Assembly: GCA_015345905.1 (NCBI GenBank)
Contig: JADDTR010000005.1
Coordinates: forward strand, 248,001-312,000
Direction: 5' to 3'
DNA length: 64,000 nucleotides
Origin: Aotearoamyces nothofagi
Taxonomy: Eukaryota; Ascomycota; Leotiomycetes; Leotiales; Tympanidaceae
The notes under the pieces were generated by a model, which did not search any database, had not been told where the DNA came from, and saw only the letters and a program-made list of their open reading frames with translations. The number at the start of each line of letters is the position of its first letter. The first letter of the stretch is position 1. Both the position numbers and the translations under genes were made by a program. This document shows positions 62,256 through 64,000 of the stretch, piece by piece.

Positions 62256-62280
62256 GGGGGGGGGAAGGGAAGGGGAGGGG
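62256..62280 (+). other. Potential G-quadruplex
   Basis: G-runs of 9, 3, 4 and 4 separated by one or two A, just after a T-run. Confidence 0.5.
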
Positions 62281-63221
62281 AGCCAGCCTCTCCCAACGCC
62301 CACCTCCCTCCAGCTTCTCTTCTTCCCCTACTTAACAGTAGAGAGGTCCTGATCCCATGGCCCGCGGTGCGCGACTGGCTGGTGCTGGAGGCCGGTGCTG
62401 GGGCGGCCAGCACGGCAAGAAGGGGGCTGCGTCGGCGGCTGTTCAGGAGCAGGAGCAGGAGCCTGAGCCTGAGCCTGGGGGTGGTGCACTCGGCAGGTAC
62501 CTGGGCGGTACTCGACTGGCTCACATCTATCCGAAGTGCATGTACAAGTACATGAAATGATATCTCTCCACATCCCATCTGCTCCGTGATCCTGTATTTG
62601 CCGAGCTGTCTACAGCGGCGCGCCCTTGCTGTGCCCGGCTTTATGGCCGTATGGCCGGCTGGCTGGCTGTACGTACCAAGTGCCTTCTTTACACGGTGGG
62701 CATTGCAGTGGGCATCGCGGCAGTCGAGGCATCACCATACATACTCTCCTGCCAGGCATGGCAGACTTGCCTCCCTATCCGGCTGCCCCAGTGCGAGCCA
62801 GCCTACGACGACCCTGCGACCCGACCCCTAAGGGCCACAGTGCGCAGGCTCGAGTCTGTCCAGGTCCCCGACCCAGGCTACGCGGCGCTCTGTACAGCGC
62901 ACGGCAGTTCTGTTCTGGGGGGACGCAGGCTGTCCCGTCCTGTCCTGTTTGCGCCGAGCTGCTACGTAGCCCTTTCGCCCCCCCGATCACTGCATTGTCC
63001 GTAGTCCGCGTCGCTAGCATCGCTAACATCGCTAACGTCGCTATTTTTTGGAGATTTTTTTCTTTTCTTCTCTGTTCGGCTGTGGGAGGATTCGGGAGTG
63101 ACGGGGTAGAGGGCCTTACGTACGGAGTACTGCCGCAGTTGTACCTTACGGGGAATGCCTAGGGCACCACAGCCGCACACAGCACCACACTTTCCGCTTT
63201 GGGCCCTCTGAGCTCACGGCT

Positions 63222-63273
63222 CAGCAGCAGCAGCAGTAGCAGCAGCAGCCGCCGCAGCAGCCAGCAAGACGGG
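63222..63273. repeat. (CAG)n microsatellite
   Basis: CAG-rich trinucleotide array with a few TAG and CCG interruptions; not in a supported gene. Confidence 0.85.
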
Positions 63274-63810
63274 CGTCGCTGCTCCTTACATGGCCCGCTC
63301 CGGGGGGCATGGAGGAGAAGAGGAAAATAATATCAATCAGGCTTCACACGCGGCAGATGCCTTGCGCCGACGAGTCTCAGCTCTCGGCGGATTCAGACGT
63401 GTCGCTTTCGACGTGCTGTGCGGTGCTGTGCTGTGCTGTGCGGTGCTGTACCTGTCCTTGCGGTGCCCTTCTGCCCTGTTCCATACTCGGGACCTCTAGA
63501 GGTACGCGACGGACCCATAATGCGGCGTGACAGGACACAGCAAATTTGCCCACAGGATGTATTATGTGATCAGGGCCCCGGTTTACTGTGCACGCCTGCG
63601 ACCCGTCTCATGGGCTTTTCGGCGACTGGGAACTCACAATCATACGGGCGCGTCGTTTTATGGGGCGCCCCTCGGCACCGCTGCCCATTGCTCGCCCGCT
63701 CGAATCCGGGGGCTGGAATGGCGAGTGCGAGTCCGCCGACGCTGCCAAAAAGACTGCTGCTCCTCTGGCCTGGGTGGTGCGCGTGCGCGTGCGAGTGCGC
63801 CTGGATGGAT

Positions 63811-63832
63811 TGTATGTATGTATGTATGTATG
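63811..63832. repeat. (TGTA)n microsatellite
   Basis: About 5.5 perfect units. Confidence 0.9.
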
Positions 63833-63880
63833 CTCCGAGGAACTCTGTCGTGCCTGCTCCGCAGCTTCAGGGCCAGGAAT

Positions 63881-63904
63881 GCACCGCACCGCACCGCACC
63901 GCAC
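63881..63904. repeat. (GCACC)n microsatellite
   Basis: Nearly five perfect GCACC units near the right end. Confidence 0.85.
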
Positions 63905-64000
63905 CTTACGTAGCATTAGGCGTGGGCGTCGTTTGCGGCTACGCTCCCCTCTGCCGGACTTATTGCGGAGAGAGCGTGGCAGAAGAGGGCCGAGGAACGT

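Larger units (their letters stand above)
59895..64000. other. creA 5' leader/promoter and GC-rich repeat zone
   Basis: At least 4.1 kb with no supported gene upstream of creA. Composition is GC-rich with dense minisatellites. Long overlapping frames such as 59852-60802 (-) and 60251-61378 (+) are low-complexity, overlap each other, and are not called. It presumably holds the creA promoter and 5' UTR. Confidence 0.65.

Noticed and set aside
61455-62578. Pair of opposed 312-366-codon frames
   Set aside because: Mutually overlapping on both strands and made of simple-repeat residues; GC bias removes stops in several frames at once.
50168-64000. Foreign contig or horizontally acquired segment
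   Set aside because: creA, a typical filamentous-fungal gene, lies inside it, and the ~363-bp overlap at the N supports a true join.

Overview
This window is nuclear DNA of a filamentous ascomycete (Pezizomycotina). The evidence is a set of conserved genes with many short GT-AG introns (about 45-200 bp): fungal eEF2 of 844 residues, END3, AVL9, the giant lipid-transfer protein CSF1, a GH76 Dfg5/Dcw1 enzyme, an ORC4 with a PHD finger, and the carbon catabolite repressor CreA. Protein resemblance suggests Leotiomycetes; that part is inference. I see no intact transposon, CRISPR array, biosynthetic cluster or plasmid feature.

Layout. 0-25.5 kb is almost entirely minus strand: AVL9 (5' part only, cut by the window edge), END3, a rapidly evolving hypothetical gene with a decayed-looking tract behind it, a dual-specificity phosphatase-like gene, an RBM26/27-type RNA-binding protein, eEF2 and the roughly 9.9 kb CSF1 gene. 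26-34.6 kb is plus strand: a TMEM184/DUF300 membrane protein head-to-head with CSF1, an uncharacterised protein with a CRIB-like motif, a tRNA-Leu-like relic, and a transcription factor with a BED-like finger plus a Zn2Cys6-like cluster. 35.3-42.6 kb holds a GPI-anchored Ser/Thr/Ala-rich wall protein (-), ORC4 (+) and GH76 (-). 45-50.2 kb holds a large proline-rich protein of unknown function (+) and a Rad55/Rhp55-like RecA-family repair ATPase (+).

From about 50.2 kb to the end the character changes. DNA becomes GC-rich, full of microsatellites and minisatellites, and almost free of genes. The one exception is intronless creA (58608-59894, -). The only N (57986) lies between two nearly identical blocks of about 363 bp, so two contigs that overlapped were probably joined without collapsing the overlap. 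Long open frames in this zone are mostly repeat and GC artefacts.

Functional themes are housekeeping: vesicle traffic and endocytosis (AVL9, END3), membrane lipid transport (CSF1), nuclear RNA handling (RBM26/27-like), translation (eEF2), cell wall (GH76, GPI protein), replication and repair (ORC4, Rad55-like) and carbon regulation (CreA). ORC4 and the Rad55-like gene both carry ACGCGT (MluI cell-cycle box) motifs and CACGTG boxes upstream, consistent with shared G1/S control. Exon boundaries were derived by reading splice sites and checking that the phases close; they are not supported by transcripts.
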